A stretch of DNA of 64,000 nucleotides from Inia geoffrensis (GCA_036417435.1 CM070905.1:26389592-26453591); one strand, 5' to 3'. Counted from the first letter of the stretch, positions 35,801 to 46,329 are shown. The notes: generated by a model from the sequence alone, not told the origin. Numbers and translations: made by a program.

Positions 35801-36137
35801 GAAAGGAATATGTATGAGAAAACTCAGGAAAAGTTTTGGAATTCTAAATAGGGAAGTTCTGTATCTTCTTAGATGCTCCCAAATATCTCCTTTCCTCTCT
35901 TTTGGTCCACACCCCACCTTTCAGGACTGCCTCGACTCTTTTAGACATGGATGAAATACTGTGCTACAGCGGATGGGACATGGCTTAATGAATGGCCACC
36001 CAGGGCTGGCCACCATGACATGGAAGTTCAAGAGATCCCCATGAAGCTTCCCCATCATGTGTTCCCCATTATGTGACCTCATAGGAAGAAGGAGGCCCTC
36101 CATTATCTCTCCAGTGAACTACTTTGATGTAAAGTTC
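35801..36137. other. Unassigned intergenic sequence
   Basis: No gene or repeat recognised upstream of the RPLP1 retrocopy insertion site. Confidence 0.45.
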
Positions 36138-36152
36138 CTATTTCAATGTTTT

Positions 36153-36682
36153 GTTTTGTTTTTTAAAGAACTCAGCTTTTTATTGAACGTGCTACTAAAG
36201 AGGTTTAGTCAAAAAGACCAAAGCCCACGTCATCATCAGACTCTTCAGATTCTTCTTTCTTTGCTTCCACTTTCTTCTCCTCAGCTGGGGCAGCAGTGGT
36301 GGAGGGGGCAGGACCTCCTGCTGGCGTAGCACCAGCTGCTGGGGCAGGTCCACCTGCCCCCACATTGCAGATGAGGCTCCCGAAGTTGACACTGGCCAAA
36401 GCCTTTGCAAACAAGCCTGGCCAGAAAGGTTCAACATTTACACCAGCTGCTTTAATGAGGGCATTGATCTTATCCTCCGTGACCGTCACCTCATCGTCGT
36501 TCAGGATGAGGGCCGAGTAGATGCAGGCAAGCTCCGAGACGGAGGCCATGGTGCAGGCGAGGGCGAGGCAGGGTCTGCCAGGCACAGTGCTAGTCGCCGG
36601 ATGAAGTGAGGGCCTCACCCCAACGTGGCCTTAGCTTCCTCAGAAGGACCGAGCACCTCAGCGGAAGCTGAGGAAAAGGAAG
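36153..36682 (-). pseudogene. RPLP1: RPLP1 processed retrocopy, full-length, intact frame
   Basis: Reverse-transcribed copy of the mRNA for ribosomal protein P1, the acidic stalk protein of the 60S subunit that recruits translation factors. It has no introns. It begins near a pyrimidine-rich mRNA start ('cttttcctcagct' on the minus strand), keeps the 5' UTR, CDS and AATAAA signal (minus strand, about 36181-36186), and ends in a decayed A-rich tail. Perfect 15-bp duplications 'ctatttcaatgtttt' flank it at 36138-36152 and 36683-36697, proving L1-type insertion. The copy lacks the parental promoter except any transcribed sequence. The intact frame suggests youth or, less likely, constraint. I call it a pseudogene by origin; expression is unknown. 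Confidence 0.96.
36205..36549 (-). CDS. RPLP1: RPLP1-like open frame within retrocopy (114 aa)
   Basis: Start is the ATG at 36549-36547 and stop TAA at 36207-36205. I chose this ATG because it begins the P1 protein ('[15 protein letters not shown]'); an upstream in-frame ATG at 36618 lies in 5' UTR sequence. Length equals the family's usual 114 residues. Visible parts are the N-terminal helical domain (about 1-62), the Ala/Gly/Pro hinge (about 64-88), the charged '[18 protein letters not shown]' segment and the conserved C-terminal 'GFGLFD'. Compared with the human protein as I recall it, changes are about H17N, N53S, I56F, A75T, A85T and M108V. M108V falls in the C-terminal factor-binding tail. 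Most likely untranslated. Confidence 0.7.
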   Translation of the reverse strand: MASVSELACIYSALILNDDEVTVTEDKINALIKAAGVNVEPFWPGLFAKALASVNFGSLICNVGAGGPAPAAGATPAGGPAPSTTAAPAEEKKVEAKKEESEESDDDVGFGLFD

Positions 36683-36710
36683 CTATTTCAATGTTTTAAA
36701 AGCATTTTAT

Positions 36711-37269
36711 CCTAAGTGTCCATCATCAGATGAATGGATAAAGAAGATGTGGCACATATATACAATGGAATATTACTCAGCCATAAAAAGAAACAAAATT
36801 GAGCTATTTGTAAGGAGGTGGATGGGCCTAGAGTGAAGTAAGTCAGAAAGAGAAAGACAAATACCGTATGCTAACACATATATATGGAATTTAAGAAAAA
36901 AAAATGTCATGAAGAACCTAGGGGTAAGACAGGAATAAAGACACAGACCTACTAGAGAATGGACTTGAGGATATGGGGAGGGGGAAGGGTAAGCTGTGAC
37001 AAAACAAGAGAGTGGCATGCACATATATACACTACCAAACATAAAACAGATAGCTAGTGGGAAGCAGCCGCATAGCACAGGGAGATCAGCTTGGTGCTTA
37101 GTGACCTCCTAGAGGGGTGGGACAGGGAGGGTGGGAGGGAGGGAGATGCAAGAGGGAGGGGATATGGGAACATATGTATATGTATAACTGATGCACTTTG
37201 TTATAAAGCAGAAACTAACACACCATTGTAAAGCAATTATACTCCAATAAAGATGTAAAAAAAAAAAAT
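36711..37269 (+). mobile_element. L1 LINE 3' end with 13-bp TSD
   Basis: A young-looking L1 3' end: 'ccatcatcagatgaatggat', 'tggaatattactcagccata', 'agcagccgcatagcacaggg', 'ctccaataaagatgtaaaaa'. The TSD is 'aaaagcattttat' at 36698-36710 and 'aaaagaattttat' at 37270-37282, with one mismatch. Its left TSD begins directly after the right TSD of the RPLP1 retrocopy, so two insertions abut. Confidence 0.92.
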
Positions 37270-37282
37270 AAAAGAATTTTAT

Positions 37283-37873
37283 GTGCCTCTTGTATCTCTT
37301 TGTGTCTCTTGATAAACAGGTACTCAGGTAGTAATGCATGGCATTAACTTGCCTGGCATCCTTCCTTGCTTCATTTCCATGGTTCTCTCATCCTCATCTT
37401 GGAGTGTTCCTCTCAAGTAAAGTATCAGCACCTAAATCCTTTCCACAGACTCTATTTAAAGAAACTGAGATTATTTTATTTTATAATTAGAAATTTGGAG
37501 GGAGGCAGCTAATAAGCAATAGATTTGTGCCTTAGGTATATCACAGACACCATCTCTGATTCTACCTCAACCTTTTACTTGGTTCAAGTGAAGGCTGCTG
37601 AAGCTCCTCTCACTTCATTTCAATTTATGGCAGGAAGAAGGAAGGGGAAAGGAGAAACACTAGCTGAATCTCCCTTTTCATCATAAAAGAGTTTCCCCAG
37701 AAACCCCAACACCGCAATTCCATTTAACATCTCACTGAGTCAAGCAAGACTTGGAAAGTGAGTATTTAGCGGCTCTAGTCTTTTTAGTGAAATCTTGTTA
37801 AAAGGTAAATTGCTCCTCATAAAACACAAAGAAAAAGTGTTGAAAGCAACCATAAACAAAAGATGAGTTACTT
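37283..37873. other. Unassigned intergenic sequence
   Basis: No gene or repeat recognised between an L1 and a CHR-2 insertion. Confidence 0.5.
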
Positions 37874-37890
37874 AAGAATGGAACAATGAG

Positions 37891-38080
37891 GGCTTCCCTG
37901 GTGGTGCAGTGGTTGAGAGTCCGCCTGGCGATGCAGGACACACGGGTTCGTGCCCCGGTCCGGCAGAATCCCGCCTGCCGCGGAGCAGCTGGGCCCGTGA
38001 GCCATGGCCGCTGAGTCTGCGCATCCGGAGCCTGTGCTCCGCAACGGGAGAGGCCACAACAGTGAGAGGCCCGCGTACCA

Positions 38081-38102
<22 letters not shown>
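37891..38102 (+). mobile_element. CHR-2 SINE with perfect 17-bp TSD
   Basis: Sense copy: 'ggcttccctggtggtgcagt' (box A region), 'cacacgggttcgtgccccgg' (box B region), 'gagaggcccgcgtaccac', then about 20 A. Perfect TSD 'aagaatggaacaatgag' at 37874-37890 and 38103-38119. The intact TSD and long tail indicate a young copy. Confidence 0.97.
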
Positions 38103-38112
<10 letters not shown>

Positions 38113-38189
38113 CAATGAGACTGACAGTATTCAACAGCAATGAAAGAGGCTCAAAGACAACGAAAACCTATCTTAAAAGTGCTAAGAGA

Positions 38190-38590
38190 TTCCATATACA
38201 TGTGTCAGCATTGGAATCTAAGGGGAAAAAAAGGTCATGAAGAACTTAGGGACAAGACGGGAATAAAGACGCAGACCTACTAGAGAGTGGACTTGAGGAT
38301 ATGGGGAGGGGGAAGGGGAAGCTGGGACAAAGTGAGAGAGTGGCATTGACATATATACACTACCAAATGTAAAATAGATAGCTAGTGGGAAGCAGCCGCA
38401 TAGCACAGGGAGATCAGCTCGGTGTTTTGTGACCACCTAGAGGGTTGGGACAGGGAGTGTGGGAGGGAGGGAGACACAAGAGGGAAGAGATATGAGGATA
38501 TATGTATATGTATAACTGATTCACTTTGTTATAAAGCAGAAACTAACACACCATTGTAAAGCAATTATACTCCAATAAAGATGTTAAAAA
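38190..38590 (+). mobile_element. L1 LINE 3' end with 15-bp TSD and 22-bp 5' micro-inversion
   Basis: Perfect TSD 'aaaagtgctaagaga' at 38175-38189 and 38591-38605. From 38212 on it is a sense L1 3' end closely similar to the copy at 36.7-37.3 kb. The first 22 bases (38190-38211, starting 'ttccatatacatgtgtc') are the reverse complement of the L1 text 'atgctaacacatatatatgg', which lies at the same L1 position. This fits twin priming with an extremely short inverted arm. Confidence 0.9.
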
Positions 38591-38763
38591 AAAAGTGCTA
38601 AGAGAAAATAAACGTCACCTAAGAATCTTGTAACTAGTTCAATTATCATTCAAGAATATGTATGATATAAAGGCATTTTCTTTCATATAGTGGAAAATTG
38701 TATCACTTGCACATACTTGGTTAAAGAATTAGAGAGACTATACCTCACTAAAAAGGAAATTGA

Positions 38764-39075
38764 GGGCTTCCCTGGTGGCGCAGTTGTTGAGAATCTGCCT
38801 GCTACTGCAGGGGACGACGGGGTCGAACCCTGGTCTGGGAGGATCCCACATGACGCAGAGCAACTGGACCCGTGAGCCACAACTACTGAGCCTGCGCATC
38901 TGGAGTCTGTGCTCCGCAAAAAGAGAGGCCGCGATAGTGAGAGGCCCGTGCACCACGATGAAGAGTGGCCCCCGCTTGCCAAAACTAGAGAAAGCCCTCG
39001 CACAGAAACAAAGACCCAACACAACAAAAATAAATAAATAAATAAATAAAAGTGAAGGCATTCCATTTGTTTTAA
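38764..39075 (+). mobile_element. CHR-1-type SINE with 3' extension
   Basis: Longer CHR SINE: 'gggcttccctggtggcgcag', 'gacggggtcgaaccctggtc', 'gagccacaactactgagcct', 'agaaagccctcgcacagaaa' and an (AAAT)n tail ending about 39051. An extra 22 bp (39052-39073, 'gtgaaggcattccatttgtttt' read in two parts) follows, ending in TTTT, then more A. The TSD 'aaaaaggaaattga' is at 38750-38763 and 39076-39089. The extra piece lies inside the TSD and so was part of the inserted RNA. Open frames crossing the SINE are not genes. Confidence 0.88.
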
Positions 39076-39089
39076 AAAAAGGAAATTGA

Positions 39090-39492
39090 AATCAGTGGGA
39101 AGGAGTAGAATGCAAGGAGCAGTGGTATGGTCTGAAACCAAATGACCAAATCTTGGCTGAAGATAATTGTAAGGAATTGCAAGAATATACAACCTGGGGT
39201 GATCATATAATTTATTGTTCCAAACTGGGAGATTTTTGACAGTAAAAGGAGTCACTAAAAATAATTTTTAAATATAATTTTATAAAATATTTTCATTGAG
39301 TATCTATTGGTTTTATTAAATTGGTAGGCCTTTATTATGAGTTATCTTTAAAAACAATTTTTTAAATTAATATTATTTTTACAAACTTAAGATATATATA
39401 TATCCATACACATTAAAGCAAAAATTTAAGTCTCATTATTAACTTTCTGAACCATTAAAAACAATAAAACAAATTAGTCTTGGCATTTATTC
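39090..39492. other. Unassigned AT-rich intergenic sequence
   Basis: No gene or repeat recognised. Confidence 0.5.
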
Positions 39493-39876
39493 ACATACTT
39501 TAATTAGTTTCTTAGTTGTATCTGTTTCTAAAACTATGCCAATAGACTTCTCTGTAAAATGTCTTAATTTTTATTTATTTATTTTTTTGTTTTAATTACT
39601 GTATTTATTTTCCTTATTAGTCATCCATTTTATACACATCAGTGTATGCATGTCAATCCCAATCTCCCAATTCATCTCACCATCACCCCCACCCCACAAC
39701 CACTTTCCCTGCTTGGTGTCCATACATTTTTTCTCTACTTCTGTGTCTCAGTTTCTGCTCTGCAAACGGTTCATCTGTACCATTTTCTAGGTACACATAC
39801 TTTTTGACATGCTTTGATCAGTTTCTTAGTTGTATCTGTTTCTAAAACTATGCCAATAGACTTTTCTGTAAAATGT
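39493..39876 (-). mobile_element. L1 LINE 3' end flanked by 70-bp direct duplication
   Basis: The insert at 39563-39806 is an antisense L1 3' end ('ccttattagtcatccatttt', 'tcaatcccaatctcccaatt', 'tctgctctgcaaacggttca'). The flanks at 39493-39562 and 39807-39876 match at about 66 of 70 positions (core 'tttcttagttgtatctgttt'). This is far longer than usual L1 TSDs. A small open frame at 39642-39845 is antisense L1 3' UTR, not a gene. Confidence 0.88.
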
Positions 39877-40515
39877 GTTTTTTGAAATATGGTCTTATTG
39901 CTTTTCATTTTTTTAATCAAGTTGCATACAATTTTTTTCAAAATTGTTTTTCACAGTCAATGAATTTGAAATTGTCGACAAATTCTATTGAAAATTCTCT
40001 CCATGTATATTTTTTAAATATGAAACTACACACTCTAGATGAAGTCCCTTGTAAACTCAAAATAAACTCTACTAAACACAGGATATTTTCAATTACTGTC
40101 TTTTGGCCTTGAATCAGTTTATTTATTTAATAAATATCTTCAGAGGACAAAACTCATAAAATTCATTGTTCCTATCTATGATTATTTTGAATATTTCAAT
40201 AAATTTCAATTTAAAAAATGTCTTTATAGATAGACATTAAAGATAGTAAGAAGGCACAGACTATCAATTCATCCAATTAAAAGTAGAAGCATCAAAAGAG
40301 TCTACAATTTGAGATATCCTAAAGCACAACTATAGAATTTCTAAATTAAATATTATAAATCACTTGAACTCATTTAATTTGTTCAATTATTTTCTTGTTC
40401 TTATAGGGATAAATTTTAGTGTCTACGTGGTTGCAAGCTTTGTTTTCATCTGCTGCAATTCACTAAAATCTTCAAATCTGAGATTTTCTTAAAGCTCAAT
40501 CTTTTGATTTAAAAT
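39877..40515. other. Unassigned AT-rich intergenic sequence
   Basis: No gene or repeat recognised; a 79-codon frame is unsupported. Confidence 0.5.
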
Positions 40516-40525
40516 GTCATTTATT

Positions 40526-40746
40526 GGGTTTCCCTGGTGGCGCAGTGGTTGAGAGTCCGCGTGCCGATGCAGGGGACGCGGGTTTGTGCCCCGGTCCGGG
40601 AAGATCCCACATGCCGCGGAGCGGCTGGGCCCGTGAGCCATGGCCGCTGAGCCTGCGCGTCCGGAGCCTGTGCTCCGCAACGGGAGAGGCCCCAACAGTG
40701 AGAGGCCCGCGTACTGCAAAAAAAAAAAAAAAAAAAAAAAAAAAAG
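40526..40746 (+). mobile_element. CHR-2 SINE with 10-bp TSD
   Basis: Sense copy starting 'gggtttccctggtggcgcag', with 'gcgggtttgtgccccggtcc' as box B region and a tail of about 28 A. TSD 'gtcatttatt' at 40516-40525 and 40747-40756. The clean body and tail suggest a young copy. Confidence 0.96.
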
Positions 40747-40756
40747 GTCATTTATT

Positions 40757-42457
40757 TTTAAAATAAACAAACTTAGTAGAAATGTTTACAAAAAATCAGT
40801 AATATTTTAGTGCACTTAGATAGACATAAAATACAGCTCAAACATTTCTGAAATGCAAAGTATTATAACAAAATAAAGACAGAAGGCTACATATACTGCT
40901 ATGCTGAGCTTTTGTTTGTGTGTTTATTCAACATTGGTTTTGCCATAAAATTTTTAATTTACCCTAGATGTGTATGGGCAAAAATTATAAATGTTGACAG
41001 CTTCAAGCTTCTATTTCCATTGGTAGAAACATACATCTTATTTGGATATAATTACAATTTATGTGTGCTCCCAATCCAAGTACATTTCTGCTCTGTAGAT
41101 TTCTTAATTTAGTGTGAATATTGTTTTTATCATAAAGCTTTGCTCCACCACAACTGGTTGAAACAGTTGTATCATTCATGTTGATTTTAACTGAAATTCC
41201 AATTAACATGCTAGATGTTTTACTTTTAACAAAATAAATTTCCAGGGCTGTATTTTCTCTCAATTAATGGGCAACAAAAAGAAGCAGTTGATGACAGTAA
41301 TTTTAACTGGAAATATTTAACTATTTTCGAAGTTCTTCGTGTACAAATAGAGACAAGACATTAACATCTATCACTTCATTCTTCATGGTATATAAGAAAA
41401 CAAGAATTAAGTCAATAGGTCAATTAATATAGGAGCCATTTGATTTATAGGAAAAGTCATGCTTTATAGAAAAGACATATAAATACATAAGTGCACCTTC
41501 TGCAGCTCTGAGTGTCATCTTCTTAAATAACCAAAATTTTGAGGTAGATTATGAGACTGTTATAGCAACTGGAAATAAAATACTTTTTGAGTTTTACCAC
41601 ACCTGCACTATTTACATATACAACTATTTATAAAAACACCTGGTTAAAAAGTGAAAAATCTGGGACAACTGCTAAACCAGATGGATGCCGGGACAATAAA
41701 CTAGAAATGTCCCAGGCAAACCAGAAAGTGAACTTACCCATGTTAAACATCACCAAATAAACTTGGTCATTTACATACGGTATGGTAGCATTTGGAGTAG
41801 TGCGCTTTCAAAATCTGAATTTAATTTTGTAAAATGTGTTGCCAACATTATAGACAACCTAAAAGGTTTAGGATAATTTACATGAGGTGTTGAAGAGAAT
41901 TTTACAAGGCTTAAAAATTATGATTATAAACTATACTGAAAAATGGAATGTTGGATGCTTTTATTCAATAAAATAAAGCATATTATAAAAGTTTGTGAAT
42001 TTTGTGAATCTACAGTTGTCACAGTATTTCTTTTTATGTTTCTTTTCCCTGAATAAGATGACAAAGTGTATTGTTAAATATTGATCTTCACATAACTTCC
42101 ACATTCTCCCTCAAGCTTAAAATGATGAACTATCATTTTTTCTCATTGATTTATTTTCGTATAAAAGTCAGTTTCTCAATATAGAAACTATAATTTAAGT
42201 AAGTTCTGAAACATCATAAAAAGTCTTGCCATGCAAATCATATCTCTTCTTGGTCTTTATGTGCTCTGCACCAGGATTCAAGATGAATTTCATAATGTAT
42301 GACATGGCTTAAGGATATACTTTACTGAAAAAACTTACATAGGACCAAGGTCAACAAGTGATTTTTTTTTTTTTTAGGATCCACTGATCCTCCCCTCATT
42401 TCACAGAGACATGTGCAGAAGCATTGAGTCTGCTGAAGCGTTAAGCCCTCCCTACTA
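40757..42457. other. Unassigned AT-rich intergenic sequence
   Basis: About 1.7 kb without recognised repeats except a T-run at about 42361-42375. Open frames at 40912 and 41003 (66 and 86 codons) show no domain. Confidence 0.45.
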
Positions 42458-42465
42458 TGAGTCTC

Positions 42466-42673
42466 TTTTTTTTTTTTTTTTGCGGTACGCGGGCCTCTCA
42501 CTGTTGTGGCCTCTCCCGTTGAGGAGCACAGCCTCCGGATGCGCAGGCTCAGCGGCCATGGCTCACGGGCCCAGCCGCTCCGCGGCACGTGGGATCCTCC
42601 CGGACCGGGGCACGAACCCGTGTCCCCTGTGTCGGCAGGCAGACTCTCAACCACTGCGCCACCAGGGAAGCCC
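42466..42673 (-). mobile_element. CHR-2 SINE with short TSD
   Basis: Antisense CHR-2: T-run, 'gcggtacgcgggcctctcac', end 'ccaccagggaagcc'. TSD core 'tgagtctc' at 42458-42465 and 42674-42681, extended by T-rich sequence. Inverted relative to the copy at 40.5 kb, 1.7 kb away. Confidence 0.94.
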
Positions 42674-42981
42674 TGAGTCTCCTTTTTTATATGACAAACA
42701 TGGGTAAACAGCTTTGTCATTGACGGAATAAATGAACTGCTGGATTTGGGAGCCATCTATTTATAAAGTTGTTCCGAAAATACTAGCATTTCAACACTTG
42801 GAGATTAAGTCTTGATGAATCCCCTTGTTGGAGGAGGAAGACCCAGTCCTATGGGAAGATGAACTTAGTTGAAAGAAATCTCTGGTCATACCCAGCTAGG
42901 GTACAGGCAACATAAAGTGAGCAACAGGCTCAGTTTCAGCAATTGTTTGTGGCACCACAAGTCTTACAAAAACTCATGGTG
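42674..42981. other. Unassigned intergenic sequence
   Basis: No gene or repeat recognised. Confidence 0.5.
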
Positions 42982-43058
42982 GAAAGTATCTTTATCTATC
43001 TATCATCTATCTATCTCTCTCTCTATCTCTCTATCTATCTATCTATCCATCCACATAC
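42982..43058. repeat. (TCTA)n / (TCTC)n microsatellite
   Basis: Tetranucleotide run with several interruptions, grading into 'ctatccatccac'. Likely length-variable. Confidence 0.93.
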
Positions 43059-43859
43059 CACAACCATGATAAAGTTATCTTACACAAATGGTCATTTATG
43101 ATTAACAGGTGGTACTTCATGCATGGCAAAGTTCCCTGGACTCTATAAAGATGGCACAGTTTTTAAGCTTCATGTTTATAAGAATAATTAAGTCACCTAC
43201 TGCCAAACAATTTTAACCACCATAACCATTCCTGGACTTAATATGATGGACCTAAACGAAGACAGATTCAAAGTCCATACTTACCTTCTGCAAGCACAAT
43301 GTATATAGATCTGATTGCTTTAAAAACCAAACAAAATCTACAAATTATTAATATTAAAAAAGTTACAGTTTTTCACTTCTGGGACATATAGTATTGGAGT
43401 CTTACTATCTATCCTTCTTGGGCAGTTAAACATTAAATTTTGTGAAATCAAAATATGCTAATAATAGAATTGATTTTGATTCTAAAAGACTGAATTAGAA
43501 ATCACTGAAATTGTATCAAGACAGATAATTCAGTTCTGCAGTACATACAGATTGTTATCCGATTGTCAACTCTTTTAGAGTCTATGAATTATTACTGCTC
43601 AATGTGGTATTCACTTTCTATTCAATGTCACCATAAATTCATCACATTCTCTATAGTATGGGAAATAGTCCTCTGGGGAAATGTGGGAGACGAATAAACC
43701 ACCAGAAGCACAATATGCTGCTTTTCTGGTCTCCCTGAAACTTCCTTTGATTTAAGATAAAATGAAAGTCTCTTATTCGTATGAATCAAAAATGTGGAAA
43801 AATAGTAAAGATTTCAAAATGCCAGAAAAAAGCAAGATACCACAGCACACAAAGCACAG
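43059..43859. other. Unassigned intergenic sequence
   Basis: No gene or repeat recognised. Confidence 0.5.
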
Positions 43860-44015
43860 ACTAGTTCTATTCCCATTGATTCTATTTCTACCACTTATAC
43901 AAATGTAAGCCAAGCAAGGACAGGTAACATAACCTACTTAGCCTTATTTTTACACCTGTAAAATGGGGATAAGGAGATTATCTCAAGGCGAGAACTAATA
44001 GAAATTATTATGCCT
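43860..44015 (+). repeat. MIR SINE fragment
   Basis: MIR core text: 'tctatttctaccacttatac', 'gtaacataacctacttagcc' and 'ttttacacctgtaaaatggg' followed by 'gataaggagatt'. 5'-truncated. Confidence 0.62.
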
Positions 44016-44904
44016 TATCACAACAATTTTAAGAGGTTTCCCTGAATTCAAAGTTGATCAATACATTATTTACCACTGGCTTTATAAAATAGATTTGATC
44101 TTTAGTTGGCTTAACTTTCTTTACAGTTAATAAATTTAAAAGTCCCATAATTAAATAACTGAGGAAAAGCTTAGTTAAATTTGAATATAAATTTTTGGAC
44201 ATGCTTTCATAATACGTTGCTGTTAAAGTCGAAGAGGGTAAAGCTAGTATCATTGTGAAACATAAAGCCACCTCTTTTATTTTAAAGTGAGCTCTCTAGG
44301 ACTAGTTTCTCTTAACATTCTTTGGGAAGCACCCATCTAATTATTTTTAAAGGAATCCCATTTTTATTGCCAAGTGTTCTAAAGCTTGTAAAATCTTTTA
44401 GAAAAACAATACTTTATTTCCACTCATTAATTGCAATCTACTGTTTAGCTAAGCCACAGAAAATACACAGTTATACGTTGTTGTGTTTTTAAGAATTACT
44501 TTCAAGTTGATATTCTTTCAAATAGGGAAAGACTACTTGTCTGTTTTTCAGAGCACATGAATCCATCTGAGACAGATTTTATTTTGCTCCTGGATTGTCG
44601 GATTTGCAGAATGCTGTCAGTATATCGATAAGGCTAATTGTTGACCACAAAGGATGAGGCTTTTCTTACTGAAGTAAAAATATCCAACAACCAGGAAAAA
44701 AGGCATCTTGAGGTAGTGTTGAGCATTCACTGAGCATCACATTATGGGACATGGAAACATGGCCTGAGCTTAGACTTGATATGTCAAAAGTCGAAAATAA
44801 TGTTTAATTCTCCACATACGTGAAGGCATTTCAGGAAAATTATTACAAAGATAAAGGATATTCTTTAGACAGTGTACAACAGTGGCCATAAGGCAACAGA
44901 CTAT
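44016..44904. other. Unassigned AT-rich intergenic sequence
   Basis: No gene or repeat recognised; an antisense 80-codon frame at 44029-44271 lacks features. Confidence 0.45.
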
Positions 44905-45392
44905 ATTAGTTTTCTATTGCTGTTGTAACAAATTACCACCAATTCGCTGACTTAAAACGGTGCAAAAACATGATTTCACATTTTAGTAGTCTGAAATAGG
45001 TTTTATGGGGCTAAAATCAAGGTGCTAGCAGGGCTGAATTCCTTCTGAGGCTCTATGGGAGAAACAGTATCCCTGCCTTTTCAAGCTTCTGGAGGCTGCC
45101 TCCACTCCGTGGCTCATGGCCCCCTTCCATCTTCAATAAAAACCAGCAAATCACTCTGACTTCTGCTTCTGTCGTCACATCTCCTTCTCTGCCTCTGCCT
45201 CTCCTGCATCCTTTTCTAAGGTTCCTTGTGATTATACTGGGCCCACCCAGAAAAATAAGCTGTCCATCTTAAGACCCTTAACTTAATCATATCTGTAAAG
45301 TCCCTTTTGCCATGTAAGTTAACATATTAACAGGTTCCAGGATTAGGATGTAGACATCTTTGGGTCGCCATTTTTCTACCTACCACAACATT
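44905..45392 (-). mobile_element. Solo LTR of ERVL-MaLR (MLT1) type, antisense
   Basis: Reads as the reverse complement of an MLT1 LTR: 'tattagttttctattgctgt', 'tgtaacaaattaccaccaat', 'ggctaaaatcaaggtgctag', 'cttaacttaatcatatctgt', 'aaagtcccttttgccatgta' and 'acaggttccaggattaggat'. Same family as the plus-strand copy at 20.9 kb. No internal retroviral genes. Confidence 0.8.
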
Positions 45393-46094
45393 CCTCTTTT
45401 GTTCACATTCAAAAAAATACAGTTGAAATCGCTGAGTTAGCAATCACACTTCTCAATTTCCTGAATATCAACAGTAATGATTTAGATTTTTAGAGTACTG
45501 AGAGAAGATTTACTTGCCAGATGACTGAAAAATATAAATAGCACCAGCAACTGAATTTAAGAAATAGAGAACATTATTTTAGAGATTTTATTGCGTACAG
45601 CTTACACAGACAAAGAATGATTCTGTCTCACAGCTACTATATCAACTCAATTTTATCACTTTGTTTTTCTAAACGAGAAAATGTTTTATAAATCATATAC
45701 ATCTGTCATATTATTTGTTGCTGTATGAGGCATAGAGTTCAAAGTGATGTATTCTCCTTTTAATAACTTGTCTCTGCTTGGTATTTTCTCACCTTGCAGC
45801 AAAGTTTTATAGGTTGCTGTGTTCTTCGATGAGCTATTATAAATCCAAAGAGATTTACCACATCCAAAGAAAAATCATCTGTTTGTTTGGTAATTCACTG
45901 AGTCCATTCTTCGCATCAGATAAATGCTATCTGACCAGTTGAGATCTAGTAAAAGCCAATGCCGATTTTGTTAAATTCCTCCTCTGCTGCATCTGTGCAT
46001 GGGTCATTACACAATTTTAGCACATCATGTGTGCTGGACATTAGAGCTAGACCTGGTTCATCTAAATAAATTTGTAATGTATGTAGTTCAGTTA
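45393..46094. other. Unassigned AT-rich intergenic sequence
   Basis: No gene or repeat recognised. Confidence 0.5.
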
Positions 46095-46109
46095 AGGATT
46101 TTCACCCTT

Positions 46110-46314
46110 TTTTTTTTTTTTTGCTGTACGCGGACCTCTCACTGTTGTGGCCTCTCCCGTTGTGGAGCACAGGCTCCAGACGCGCAGGCTCAGCGGCCAT
46201 GGCTCATGGGCCCAGCCGCTCTGCGGCATGGGGGATCTTCCCGGACCGGGGCACGAACCCGTGTCCCCTGCATCGGCAGGCGGACTCTCAACCACTGCAC
46301 CACCAGGCAAGCCC
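46110..46314 (-). mobile_element. CHR-2 SINE with 15-bp TSD
   Basis: Antisense CHR-2: T-run, 'gctgtacgcggacctctcac', end 'ccaccaggcaagcc'. TSD 'aggattttcaccctt' at 46095-46109 and 'aggattttcactctt' at 46315-46329, with one mismatch. Two frames crossing it (110 and 146 codons) are SINE by-products. Confidence 0.95.
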
Positions 46315-46329
46315 AGGATTTTCACTCTT

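Noticed and set aside
37891..38000. tRNA-like box A and box B
   Set aside because: These are the tRNA-derived promoter boxes of a CHR SINE, not a tRNA gene; the cloverleaf is not intact and the same body recurs seven more times here.
38683..39255. 190-codon minus-strand open frame
   Set aside because: It crosses a CHR-1 SINE and its tail; the reading is produced by the repeat.
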